From contig VWPU01017393.1 of assembly GCA_013398955.1 (NCBI GenBank), positions 27,655 through 91,654 on the forward strand: 64,000 nucleotides of DNA, given 5' to 3'. The DNA is from Callaeas wilsoni (Eukaryota > Chordata > Aves > Passeriformes > Callaeidae). The notes beneath the pieces were generated by a model. That model did not search any database and was not told the origin of the DNA. It saw nothing but the letters and a program-made list of their open reading frames with translations. Both the position numbers and the translations under genes were made by a program. Positions 13,443-25,800 of the stretch are shown here, piece after piece; position 1 is the first letter of the stretch, and each line of letters opens with the position of its first letter.

Positions 13443-16400
13443 ATGCTACAGGTGTGCGTTCTGTGACAAGATGTCAATATCTTGCCCCACGTCAGACAGA
13501 AACAGTTCAGTGTTGAAACAGAGGAAGAGCATGAGAGGGAAGGAGTGAAAGCGGTAACATGGAATGACCATGTTATCTCTGACCAAAGCCCTCATTCCCT
13601 ATTCCCTTGCACCACTTCGAGAGGAGGTCGAGAACTCAGGAGTGAAGTTGAGTTCATGAAAAAGGGAGGGGTGTGGAAAAGCCTTTGAAGACTTACTTTT
13701 AGTTCTCTTTATCCTACTCTAACTTTTAACTGGCAGTTAATTAAATTAATTTCCCGAAGATGAGTCTGTTTTGCCTATGACAGTCGTTGAGAGCTCCTGC
13801 CTTGCTCTTGTCTTGACACATGAGCCTTTTGTTGTACTTTGTCTCCCCTGTCCAGCTGCAGAGCAGAAGTGATAGGCTTTGGTGGGCTTAGGCATCCAGC
13901 AGGGCCAGCCCCTCTCAGCACTCTGCAGCACTTACAAGGGATAAGAACAGGTAGGCTATAGCAAGCATTTTCCAGTGTATCAAGTCAGGCTTAGACACAA
14001 AACTGCCTACATTATACAGTTAGCGAAAGCATCTGTACCTGGTGCTGTATCTCCCGGTCACTGTGGAGCTCTACACCTACCATCACTGCTAAAGGTAATA
14101 TTAATCTGGGAGCCTGTGAGTTTAGCATGTAGGAGCTGGACTGTGAAGACAAAAAGTTGCTTTTCACATCCAATTTGAAAATTAGTTTGTATAAACTGAA
14201 AGTGTACTGTAGAGAACTGGCTCTGAGCAATCATAATGCTATAAATCCCTGTCTTTCACAATTTATTTTACTCAAAGTTCTATAAAGGGGATTTAAATAC
14301 ATACATGAACACTTTCGTCTATATTTCCCAGCCAAAAAAAGCAAGCCTCAATACACCTTCAGCAACATCCCACAGCTGCAGGTCATAGAACAGCAGTATA
14401 AACATTTCACGTCGGAATTATGTACATGTAGTAAAAGTGAAGCTGATTCATTTGGGCTATTTAAGAGAAGTTAAGCACAACTCTGTATGTTCACATCTGT
14501 GCTAGAAGAGTCTTTTCTACATATATAGGGTAAAACAACTTGAATTTTCACTTCTCTTCTTTTACAAAACATCCAGTCTATTTTAATTAATGCTCTAAGT
14601 GACCTGAGCCCTGAAGAAAAGGTTTCAAACAGAAATTCAGAGAGGGAAAGAGAATGCAAGAGGCATACTTTATTTATAACAGTACATTCATGAATATCAC
14701 CAAGTAGGTCACCCACCTTTTTGCATGGCAATCTAAAAATACACATGTGCTCACAAACCTGAGCAAATAAGGACACAGCTAATGTTACTGCTTCTTCCTT
14801 TCCTCCAGCATTTGTCAGCACAGCAGCCCACGAACGCTGGGCATGACAAAAGCAGTACCAAATTTCTCAGATATCTCTCTCTAGCAATAAAACAGAGATT
14901 TATGTGGTTAAACCTACAGAAGAAAAAAGAAATAAAATCATCTCAGATGACTAAATCACGGTTTCTAGTGGGTAGCTTAGTAACTGAACTCTTTATCCCC
15001 TGAAGGACTACTCAAACCATTTGTTTTCATTTTCTTGACATCTTGTCCATGTAACATAACTGGATGTGCTGCTCAGCTTGTTATTTTCTGGGATGAAAAT
15101 TACTGTCTTTGCTGAGGAATCTTAAGAGGTAATGCATAATAAGTTAGAGGAATATACCCAGCCATGTGATCTCCCAGGAAAGAACATTTGCTCTTAAGCC
15201 CACTTGCAAACCACAGAAGGCAGTGAAGATCTCAGAAGCTAGGCCACTGAGATGTGGGTGGAACTATGACATATTCTCTTTATGGTCCCTGAAAAAAGAT
15301 AATTTTTTTGAAATTTTAGCACTTTTTTGAGGCTCGTCCTTTAAGAATTAGTGCTTTTCTTTGTGCACAAAGTAGCTGCTCAGCTGTTTAATACCTTGCT
15401 ACTTTTATGCTTTCGTTGTCCCTGTATTGCCAGGGAGGTGGCAGTCATTGTGACGATATTAAGGACTTCAGGAAAAAGCAAGAATATCTGGGATACTGGC
15501 AGTGCAGTGCGTTAAAACAGTAAGACACTTAGGCCAAGTGAGCTAGAATTTTTGGCTTAGGAAACAAGTGAACACAGGTTAAATGATCTCACTCTAGCCT
15601 CTAGTGGACATTAATCCACATCACAAAACCACCATGCAATTTGTCAGAGTAGTTATATTTTGTTCAAAACGTAATCTAAGACTAGTGAGTCCTGAGCATG
15701 GTGCTGGACAGGAATTGCTGTTTCTTTTCATAAAGAGTTTGTGTGATGTTTGATGTTAACATCTTTTGTTCTAGGCATTGTCACTAGATGCTAATTTTCA
15801 TTCACATACTTGCCTGTAAAAGTGGTAAGAGAATTCTAAAAGGGATTAACAGGAAACTTATGTACATTAACAGCAAACCAGAACTGCCTGTAAAAAGGGC
15901 AGAGGTGCAGTCTATTGCACCTTAATATTAGAGCTACAGAGAAGTTACTTGGATTTTAGAATCCTGCTAGAAAAAGATTTTTACTCTGGTTCCTCCTTAC
16001 TCTCATGGGATGGTAAGTTACTGCTAACCTAACTGCACAATTCCCCACTTATACCTTCAGTGGTAGCTCTACTGCAAAGATCAATAGAAAAGCGGCTGCA
16101 TAGAGTGCATTTACTCATCCATTTCCTAGCCCCTATTCTGGTAAGTGAGCAACTGAGTGAAGATCCCAGCTTCCTCCAAAGTGACAACACCAAATAACTT
16201 CTCAAAAGATGAAAGGTGGCTGTCACAGCATATTATGTCCTTGAAATGACAGAACAGCCCAAACAAGACTCTAGAATTTAACCATTTCCCTCTATGTAGT
16301 TCTTACTTATGAGAGAAGGACTAGGACTGGGAAAAATTAGCACCTTGTTCTATAAATTTCTAAAAGCATCCCTTTTATAAAAAACGTACTAATCGTAGGA

Positions 16401-18681
16401 AGTGAAGCAAAACAAAGCCAAACACAATCTTGATGGGTACTTTTTACATTACTACTTGTCAATTTTATTCGTAAATCCAAATTACTTACATCTTTCAGGA
16501 ATGAAACAAAAAATCCTTCAACCGAGAATGAATACCTATATAATCAGACACCTAAGTAGAATTCTATTCCTTTACTAGTTTATAATTTGTTGTTGTACCA
16601 CAAATTTGAGTTTAGAAAAGCATTTCACCAGAAATGTGTATATTTAGCTACAGCTAGTTTTAAAAGGAGCAATACTATTTCTCTAAACACTAAATACCTA
16701 TTTTGTATAGTTATTTTTTTAAATATTTTTAACACTTTTTTAAGATTTATGTGCAAAAAACCAAAATTCTCCATCAAATTACTCTATTTCTTTAGCATGG
16801 TACAATATAATTCCAACCAATAGGATCCTCAGGAATGCCTACTGGAACATCACAAGAAGTGTAAAATAAATTGAGATAGCAATTATGTTAATGCACATCC
16901 ATCAAGATCAACAGAGCAGATTCATTATCACATCTCTAGTCCTATCATTTGTGCTTGACTTTGGATCTGACTGGATTCCTGGCTTTTATTCCAGGAATTC
17001 ATATCTGTGATGTACTAAACCACGTCTTATGATACAGAGTATCCAAGGCATTATTTTTTCTGTCTTCATCACAACCAAAGCTCTCCTATATGTCCTTCTA
17101 TGTCACATGTTGACTTTTGTGAATCATCTTAAGAAATGCTGTGTTGACAGTCTCACAGAAAGTTAAACATCACTTTTGTAATGTGTCATCATAACTTTGT
17201 ACTTGCCTGCTGCCATCTGGTTTTTTTTACTTTTCTCAGAAGATCAGTCAGCAAACTCCTGCCTTCAAATACTGTTAACTATCCTTACCCTACTAGTTTT
17301 GTAAGATACCCAGACAATCTCTTGGCTCCAGTGTCTAATCTGAGGCTGCTATCACCCTGACAAGCTATTTACAGATCTTCCTCTACCTCCTTCTCATAAT
17401 TATAAAGCTCTTCAGCATAGGAAATATTGCTGGATCTCTCCATCTTTAAAATCTGCTGCTTCCATACCACAATGAAAAGCGTGTTTGCGTTAACAAATGC
17501 CTTTTTACTCTCTCCATGTGTACTTCATTAATGTCTGTTTTACCCACCTAACGTCATTCACCCTATCTGAGGGACAACCTTCCTTTCACATACATGCTTC
17601 AAATCTTTCCACCTATCTAGGACTCCTTCCTGGCCCTCTTTGATCACAGATACTAAATAGGTGTTCAGTCTGGGTTTTATGCTGAGAGCTCATTATGCAA
17701 CGGCTCTAAGAGTAGTCCACCTACTCATCCTCTAGTATATCAACGCAGCTCAGGAGTTGCCCAGTTTTGTTACAACCTCAAAAGAGGGAATCTGTTGAGC
17801 TTTCCAACAACACAGTTGTAATTGAGTTGCTTTTAATATCAAGAATTTACAAAATATGATGTGTGCCACATGGAGAGGCAATTAGAAGCCAAATTGTGTG
17901 AAGTCTCAGTAACCTGAAACTAAGCCAATCTACAGTAAATTACCTGTCAGAGACACAGCAGTGGCCCCTGAGGCTGGAAGAGGTCTGGAAAGCCCAGGAA
18001 TGGATGGTACTTAGAGCGCAAGGACCTGTCACACATGGGATGACATACAGCTGTGTAACAACCCAAAGAAGCTGCACTTAAGAGATAGCACAGGAGCTGC
18101 CTTAAAAGAGTATAGATTACAACAAGAACAGGCAGTGATGCAGCTGTCACACATCAGAAAAAAAATAAGCAGAGCTTATTACCCTAGCACCCTGTATTGC
18201 ATGGCTGCTTTCCTAACTATTGCCTTTTCAATGATGAAGTGAAATTATATTTTAGTAGTTGGTTTAACATGTAGCTAATTCTGCCCAGTAAGTCTGGCTA
18301 CCTACCTTTTTGGACTAGCTGTTAAATTTCAATTGACCGCGTCCATCCATATGGCCATCTCACCTGCAGGAAGCATTGTGTCCACAGATGTGCTATATGT
18401 ATAGCATCGCAAACACTTGCAGCCTTTAGAACCAGTGGAACTTAACTAATGTACATAATCATTGTTGTCTGATGGGAGAATGGTTGCAGGTTTTGTACTA
18501 GATACCACGAGGTCTGGTGGAAAAGCTCATAACATCCCACCATTCAAGACAAAGATGGGGACCCTACAGTCAGCTCTTAGAAAGGCACCTGGATGTCAGG
18601 CTTGAAACCGTGGAGACAATGACCGCTGCAGACAAAAGAAAGTAGAGACAGTCCTGTGAAGCAGAGAAAGCATAACTACAT
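13443..18681. other. 5.2 kb of unique DNA, no gene recognised
   Basis: No repeat family or coding exon is recognised. The longest open frames (116 codons at 14471-14821 on -, 78 at 16587-16823 on +, 67 at 17947-18150 on -) show no known domain. The last 300 bp before the next LTR is less AT-rich and could include degraded retroviral sequence, but I cannot show that. Confidence 0.45.
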
Positions 18682-18993
18682 TGTGAGGAGCCAATTTAAT
18701 CCTGGTTTCTGTCTCAATACTGGTTGTCGGAGGCATGTGGGACAGGGGGTGCACATGTGCCACTCGCAGGAGTCAACTAGAAGATGGGTGAATGCCTTGT
18801 CTCTGGGCAGACGGCCTGGCAACCATTTCATATATCACATGGGACAGGCGGTCAGCAGGAGACTACCAAGGACCCTGTACTCCCCAGAGAGCTTCTCAAA
18901 TCAGATGGCAAAAGGTCTCCACCAATGGACTGTAACATAGGACTGGGCCAATGATCTCCTGTCAGCAGGCAGACTTTGGAAGGAGCCGGGGGG

Positions 18994-19000
18994 CATAAAA
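18994..19000 (+). promoter_or_regulatory. TATA-like box of the second LTR
   Basis: CATAAAA follows a GGGGGG run, with CCAAT boxes 40-75 bp upstream. A start near 19025 is expected from spacing. Confidence 0.5.
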
Positions 19001-19017
19001 GTAAGTGCACCACAAGC

Positions 19018-19135
19018 TCTGGGGGCTTTTTGGCTTGGGCTTTTTGAGACTTGTCTTTTGGGGGCTTTTTGGCTTTGATTTTTTGAGTTTTGTACTTTGG
19101 GGGCTTTTTTGAGTTGGGGCTTTTTGAGTCTGGGG
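19018..19135 (+). repeat. Imperfect tandem repeat, GGGGGCTTTTTGG-type unit
   Basis: The words GGGGGCTTTTTGGCTT, GGGCTTTTTGAG and close variants recur about six times with alternating G runs and T runs. It sits right after the expected start site of the LTR, so it would lie in the 5' end of any transcript. The G runs could form G-rich RNA structure; that is inference. Confidence 0.7.
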
Positions 19136-19771
19136 ACCTTTGGCTCCAGCCTGCTAAGGTCTGCTTCTTGCCCTGGCCCTAGCCTGGTTTTTGGCTCTTC
19201 TGCCCTTGCTGGCCCTTGCTTGCCCTTGCTTACTCCTCACTCTCCCTCTCACGGGGCACTTGGCAGAACACCAGCTGACCTCTGAGCTTCGTGTGTAACC
19301 TTTGTCCTGCCCAATCCCCTCACCCATCCCCGTTGCCACCTGTCCTGCTGCCCTGTGTCCCTGACCACTGCCCTTCCATTTCATCCCTGTGTTCCTGCCT
19401 AAAGCCACCTGTGTCCAACCCCACCTGCCTCCAATCCAGCCCACCGCTGCGATCCCCCCCACGATGCTGTCCAGGGTCCCCGCACCTCCTGCCTGATTCC
19501 TACTCACCTCGTGTCCAGCCATCCGTCGCCACAGGAGCTGTGCCTGGGGACCCGCACTTCTCTGAGAGCTGCGCGGGCTCCCCGGCAGGCAGCATGCACC
19601 CTCCCTGTGCCACTTGGACGTCAACAGCACTCCCTGACCTTCCAGTGGTGATGCCCACTTCTTCTCTCTTTCCCTCCTCTCTCTCTCCCCCCATTCTTTT
19701 CCATTTTCCTTCCTCCTTTTCTGTCCTTTCTAGCCCTCTCCAGGAGGGCAACTCTTTTTTTTTCCACTGCC

Positions 19772-19777
19772 AATAAA
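19772..19777 (+). terminator. Poly-A signal of the second LTR
   Basis: AATAAA with TGTTGTCTCAGTTG about 15-20 bases downstream. It lies about 80 bp from the LTR end, as expected for a short U5. Confidence 0.6.
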
Positions 19778-19853
19778 TGGTTCTCAGATACAATGTTGTC
19801 TCAGTTGACTTAATTTTGTTCTAGATCATCTATTTTTAAAAGAACTCCTCACA

Positions 19854-22800
19854 GTTCCGCACGGTGGAACATGATAAACATCAGTTCAAAACAAATATTT
19901 AAATCAAAACTTAGATATCCAGGGTAGAATAAGGACAGCTAGAAGCACCCCTGTGATTAGTTACTGGATGGCATCTTTCATGGATGTTGTCTGTGAAGTT
20001 CCTGGATCATAAATCTTAAACATTAAAGACTTCACCCAAAAACTTCCATATTAGTGAATTTGTCGGATGATGGACAGCTAAGCTGTCCAAAACAAGGTAG
20101 CATAATCAACAACCAGAAGAGTAAAAATGCTGCCAAATTCCTGAAAAGAATTAGAAGTGGCAAACTGACTCCAAATTGAATTAGGTTCATTCAGGAATTT
20201 ATAAGTAGTATTGTTAAAAATAAGACTGTGACTGTGGAAAAGAGTGGAAGCTCAATGACACCATCCATTAAACCTTAGTAAGAACCTCCTGAGAAATGAA
20301 ATCAGATATTTCAGTTCAAATGTGCTTTTACTTCCATTTTTTAGCCATGGCCAGAGAAAAGAATGAATACAAAGTAAAGCACAGCAAATCAGACCTTTTA
20401 AAGCATTATATAAAGTAAGCCTTATGCCTTAGCCTGTGCTTGAGCAAAGCTGTTAAGTGTTAATGCATATAATCTATCTAGCCAGCTAACTAGTTTAATC
20501 CATCACATAGTGTGTGAAAACATAAAAGCAACCCAGCTGTGACAAGTTAATAGCAGGGTGAGGCAGTAAAACGGTAACAAAAACACACTTTGATTAATGA
20601 TTCTGAATTGTCCAGCTCTGGTATAGATGGCTTTTGTCTAGGTCTATTTAGTGGCCAATGAATGCAAAATAGATCTGGTGATTTAAAGCATTACACCAGA
20701 TCAGAAATGTTGCCCCAAAATTATAAAAACTGAGGAAAACACCACATTTTCATAGGAAGTAGAAGTAACAATTCATATAACTAGACCTGCTTTAGAGGAA
20801 GACAATGAATTAAAACACACCAAACTCAGGGGTTATTCCAGTAATATCTTCAGTGGAAGGCATGCTGATAATTTGAATGAAGTAAGAACCATTCCGTGCT
20901 ACTAGTCAAAGAGCAAGGAAAACTTTCTTTGACCTTGAAAATGTGCGAGGTGCTTCCCTTTCCTCCTGTCTCGGTTTCCATTTGCACAACCCTACACTGG
21001 CAGTTTCCAAAGAGGGTCAGGAAAAAGAATTATAAAATGTCAGATGAAAACTTGCTTTCTTGGCATCTCTTAAATATGTGGTGTTTTGGATATTCCAGTT
21101 AAGTATAAAATAAGCACACAAACTCTGGGGTACATCAGAGCACTGAACAGTCATCCTTCCTCCTCTTCCAGTCCTGAGTCTTTCCTGTTAAAAACACTAT
21201 TGAATAAACACACAGAACGGTCACTTTGACCTCAGGATATGGAAAGTTTGAGGAAGTGCCTCTCAATCTGTGGAATTCAGGCATCTGTTATATCCTAAAG
21301 GAATGCTGCAAGCAGCAAGCTATGTCTCTTCTTGGCATTCTTCTTACCAAATAGGTGTCCTACCACTCTGCAAAATACCTGTAATAGGGTAAATATTATT
21401 TCTAAGTATGCTTCCTGTGGGAACTGTTTGGCAATTTAACTTGTAACAATGCAAAGGGCAACAAATGAAGATAAAAAACTACCCATGAGACCTTTCACAT
21501 TTGTTGTGCAATATGAAGGACCAAGAGAAAATCTTCTACACACTTGTAGAGTAGAAATAAAAGCTAGAACCAAGCATGTAGAAAGTGAAAAGAAATCTCT
21601 GTTTTCTGCGCAGCAAGTAGTTGCATGGATTTTGCTGCTGTACGACAACATAGTGCATGACTTCGGCAAAACATTTTTCTAGTCTGAAAGATCAGACTAA
21701 CAGGAGTCCATCTCTCTTGCTTGTGCACAATGCCCAGTATAGCAGGCTGTCAGTTTGAGACGTTTGATAACACTAACCCCTCCAACCTGCACAGCTGGTC
21801 ATTGTGTGGACTTCCACAAGCAGGGTGCAAGGTAAAATGAAAGTGATGAATGCATCTTGCCAATGAGGAGCAATCTGAAAAGAACACAACATCCCATTTT
21901 CCTGAACACTGGAGGAATCACGAAACTGGAGATTGTTACTTCAATCACAGTTTCAAATTTCCTGACCATCCACTGCACAGGACACTGGCCATTCCCTTTG
22001 CTGCAACCCCATGTGTGGTTTCTGTGGTTGCTTTAGCTTACTGCTCGTTCTCTTACTCTTCTGTGACACCTTCTTCATTTGCTGTCATACAGACCTCCAT
22101 CCAAACATGATTAAAGAAGTTGCATTTCACTCTCCACTCCTTAAGTTTTGAATATCTCTCATTGTCATCTTTGCTGTGAGTTGCAGTGAAGTGTATAGTG
22201 ACTTCATAAAAGGAACTTAATGCTTCATAAGTGATATGATCAATAACAGTGCTGCACAAAACAGTCCAAAACAAGTCTGTAAAAACAAAAAAATGTATCT
22301 GAGTTCACTTCTGACATCACAAGGTATAATACAAATACATTTAAATGGTCTTGCTGCAGTGGCCTGTAATAGGAGTTGTAAGTGTATAAACTCAAAACAA
22401 GAATTTGTTTCTTAGTCGCTGCTAGATATATGGGTATTTAGGGGTTTGTGATGGTTTTTAGGCAAAATAATAACAAAATTCTGTGTGTAAAAAGTAAAAA
22501 ACTTGGAACATCCAGCAAATTTTTACAATAATAGTACCACAGCTTAATTGTCGACACAGCAACTAGCAACGTAGAAAGGCTGTCATGTAAAGTGACAACA
22601 TGACATGCCTGTAAGTAGCATAGCTGTCCGAAAGAGAACTAAATTGGCCTGCCTGTTTATAGCTACCCATGAGAAACTGCCTGCTGTACTGAGTAAAGGC
22701 TGGTAGCACAATATTTCAATCTATCACTTTTGAATGGGAAGTACACCTGTCATCTCATCTAACACAAGTAGACATCTAACTATGTCTGGAAATGAACAAG

Positions 22801-25800
22801 GGACTTGCTTTTTTAGGAAGTGATAGTAAATTGGAGTGAAACATTTTCAAGAAGACTGCGTTAGAGAAGGATATAACCTGTATAGATTTGGCTCTACAGA
22901 GAAGAGAAGGAATACTTTTAGTCAGTGACTATTTCTGATAGTTGACAGCTCAAGACCTTTGTTACCTGACATGTATTCTGAGCAGCCACATTCAGAGTTA
23001 CGTACTGAGACACCCATGTCTGATGATGTCTAAAGGATAACACTAGCCTACAGCTGCCGCTAATCCTTCAAGCACCTTTTAGAGATAAAAAAGTTCAGTG
23101 GGTCAACCTAACCTAGCCAGCTGTCTCCAAGAAAACACTTAGAAAGTCCTTTGAGATGTGTCAGATTACAAGCAGTGATTTGGAGCATCATCTGCACCAA
23201 GTAATTGTAAGTGCTACTGGCAACATCCAATTACATGTTGACAGAAACAAAAACACCACAACCCTGATGTGATAAACTGGCTTGAAAACCCACATCTCCC
23301 AATAGAACATGATAGAACATTCTAACAAATGAAAACAGCTAAATGGATGTGGCTCAGCTTGGCTGTTTCTTTATCTCTTTTTTAAAGGTTGGGTTTCTGT
23401 TTCGGCTGCTACGTGGAGTGGCCAAACCTCATGGGAAAGGTGTGGCTTCAGTAACATTCAATGTGGAATTCAAAGCAGCCACAAGGATGAGGGAGAGGAG
23501 GTGCTAGAAGGACTTTTGTTTTTTAACAGGATATTTTGGTCCGGGCTTGATACAATTGATGGCCAGACAGCAGAGAACAATTAGCACAATGATTATGGTG
23601 AAGGGGGCATTGTATATGTCTATCTACAACAGTTCTTCCCAGGCTTAACCTACTAAATGAGAGTGTCTTCCTAGTGAATGTTCACATGAAGGAAGGGGCC
23701 AACATTTGAGATACTAATTCAGTTTCTGAGGAAAAATTGCCAGACAGAATATCATATAATGCAAGTAAAATCTCTAAAGAAATGAGTTTGAAGGGACACA
23801 TGTCCAAGAGAATTTCAACAATGTTGAAAGCAAAGAATTGATTTTGAGAAATATATGTGTATTTTTTGAACAGGAGTGTTTTTTATAAAATATATGTTCT
23901 CATGACTGCTTTAATTATAAAATTACTTTTAAAATATGGTAATTGAAAAAATACAGAGGATAAGATTGTTTTCTTTCAGACAAAGCAGAAGGTGAAGGAA
24001 TGTGTTGCTTCTAATTTTCCTTTGAGTGAATGAGAATTAGAGGAAATATGCTAGTACATGTGCTGCAGTTGCAAATATCGAGTCTAAAATGTTAAGGAGA
24101 AGTCTTAAGAAAGGAAAATTTCTTCAAACTCAGGAAAAGGTCTTACATGATCTTTAAGAAAAACAAAATCTTTTTTTAAAAGAAAAACTTATGACTGAGA
24201 TTTTGTGAGGTAGCATTTTTCTGAAAATATTTCGTCCTTTCCTTGCACTTAACAGAGGTCTAACATTGTAGTTTGTCAGACTAATAAGCTTTGTTTTCAG
24301 AGAAAGGGAGTTTTTGCTGCAGAGTAAGAATGTAACTGGTTAGTGGGAAACAGCCTCTGATGTCATTTTTCTGTATTTTTCCTAGGAAACATCAAAGAGC
24401 TTTATTAAATATATCAGGTTTAGTTTATGACAGAATATTCTTAACTACAAGTTCTTACAAAATTCACAAATTACTGAAAACAGAATTACACAAATAAAGA
24501 GAACATTTTTGTGGGTTATTTTTTTCCTGCAAAGAAAGAGAATGATAATCTAAGCACTGAGGTGAAGAAAACTGGCAAGAAAAGTACAGAAATAAGCAAA
24601 AAAGAACATGCTCACATTTCATCAAGCAATGTGGAAGGAGAAGGGGAAGGGTGAAGGGAAGGGAAAAATAAAGGAAATATACCTAGCTGAGAGAAACTTC
24701 TGCCAGTGTGCTGAGATCCATACTTCTGCATACATAATTTGCCAAGCTGCCATAAATGAAAAGCTTGCAATAGAGGAGGGGGAGGGCATTGGCGGCAGTG
24801 AAATTGACAGCAACGAGGTTACTAAAATAGAACATTTGTATTTTGTCTGAGGAATAAGATTTATTAAATATATATTACAATATATTTCAGTGGTTGGAAT
24901 TGCCTGAAGCTTTCAATCAGTATATTTATGGTTTATGAGTTAGTGGGCAAAGGATATCTACCAGATACTGACACGATTGCAAAGGCCTGAAAGGAGAACA
25001 ACATTTCCAGCTACAAAAGCAGCAGATATCCTACCTGTGTCAATGAGACCTTACTTCTTATGTCACAACATTTCATTCTTTTTTTTTTTGAATGATTGCT
25101 AGTTACGATCCTTAGAATGATCCTTGGTCAGGGATACAGAAGTGAGAAGATAAATTTAAGTTCAGCTTGAGATCACAATGATGGTCTAACATGTTCTCCT
25201 TCTTACTTACGACAAGACAAACTACAAGTTTAAAATTCAGAATTTGCATGCTTGCCAGAAAGGAAGTAGATACATTGCTCAGAAGTAAGGGATGAACACG
25301 CTGATTCAAACTGGTGCTCTGTTTTGGTTCATCTAACAATATAAGAAATGTATGCAAACAGTTCAGTCTAAATGACAATTTATCAAGGAATAGCTTTAAA
25401 AATAAGGAGAACATTCTAAATTCAAGATCAACGAATGTGGTTAATCTTAGGGCTGTTCAGTACCCCTAAATTACTATAGGCTGCTGTTACACACTGTAAT
25501 AGCTTGCTGAGCATTTGTTAACTCCAGCAGAGTATATGTGCAATTATTTCTAATGAACTCCCCAGCCCCTTAGGAAAAACTAAAAGTCCTTTTGAATTGG
25601 TTCTACCTGTTGGCTGCGTTAAATTTGGAAACAAAACCCATACATTTTCAAATCTCCCCATACGACAGGGCTCAGAGCTAGATTGGCATGTTTATTTTCA
25701 GAAAACCTCCCAAAGCATTTTAGGCATGGCCAAACTAATACATCTCTCCTTGACAGCTGAAGAAGTTTTATTTCCTTAGCTAGAGTGTAACAGATTGCTT

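Larger units (their letters stand above)
18682..19853 (+). mobile_element. Large LTR (ERV), second family, about 1172 bp
   Basis: The ends form a perfect 9-bp inverted pair, TGTGAGGAG (18682-18690) and CTCCTCACA (19845/6-19853), as retroviral LTRs do. Two CCAAT boxes lie in 18920-18955, a CATAAAA box at 18994-19000, and AATAAA at 19772-19777 followed by a GT-rich stretch. Downstream of the TATA box is a set of imperfect repeats of a GGGGGCTTTTTGG-type unit (about 19018-19135), then a C-rich part and a polypyrimidine block (about 19650-19745). No target duplication is visible (CTACAT left, GTTCCG right), so either the boundaries, a rearrangement or decay must explain that. The 161-codon frame at 19291-19776 is low-complexity C-rich sequence and is taken as non-coding. 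Confidence 0.75.

Noticed and set aside
12459..13516. Several overlapping frames of 60-117 codons
   Set aside because: All fall in the GC-rich solo LTR and are explained by composition.
19291..19793. 161-codon + frame and 97-codon - frame
   Set aside because: C-rich and pyrimidine-rich LTR sequence has few stop codons on either strand; low-complexity products.
21436..21682. Both strands open for 77 codons
   Set aside because: No recognisable protein on either strand; expected by chance at this length.
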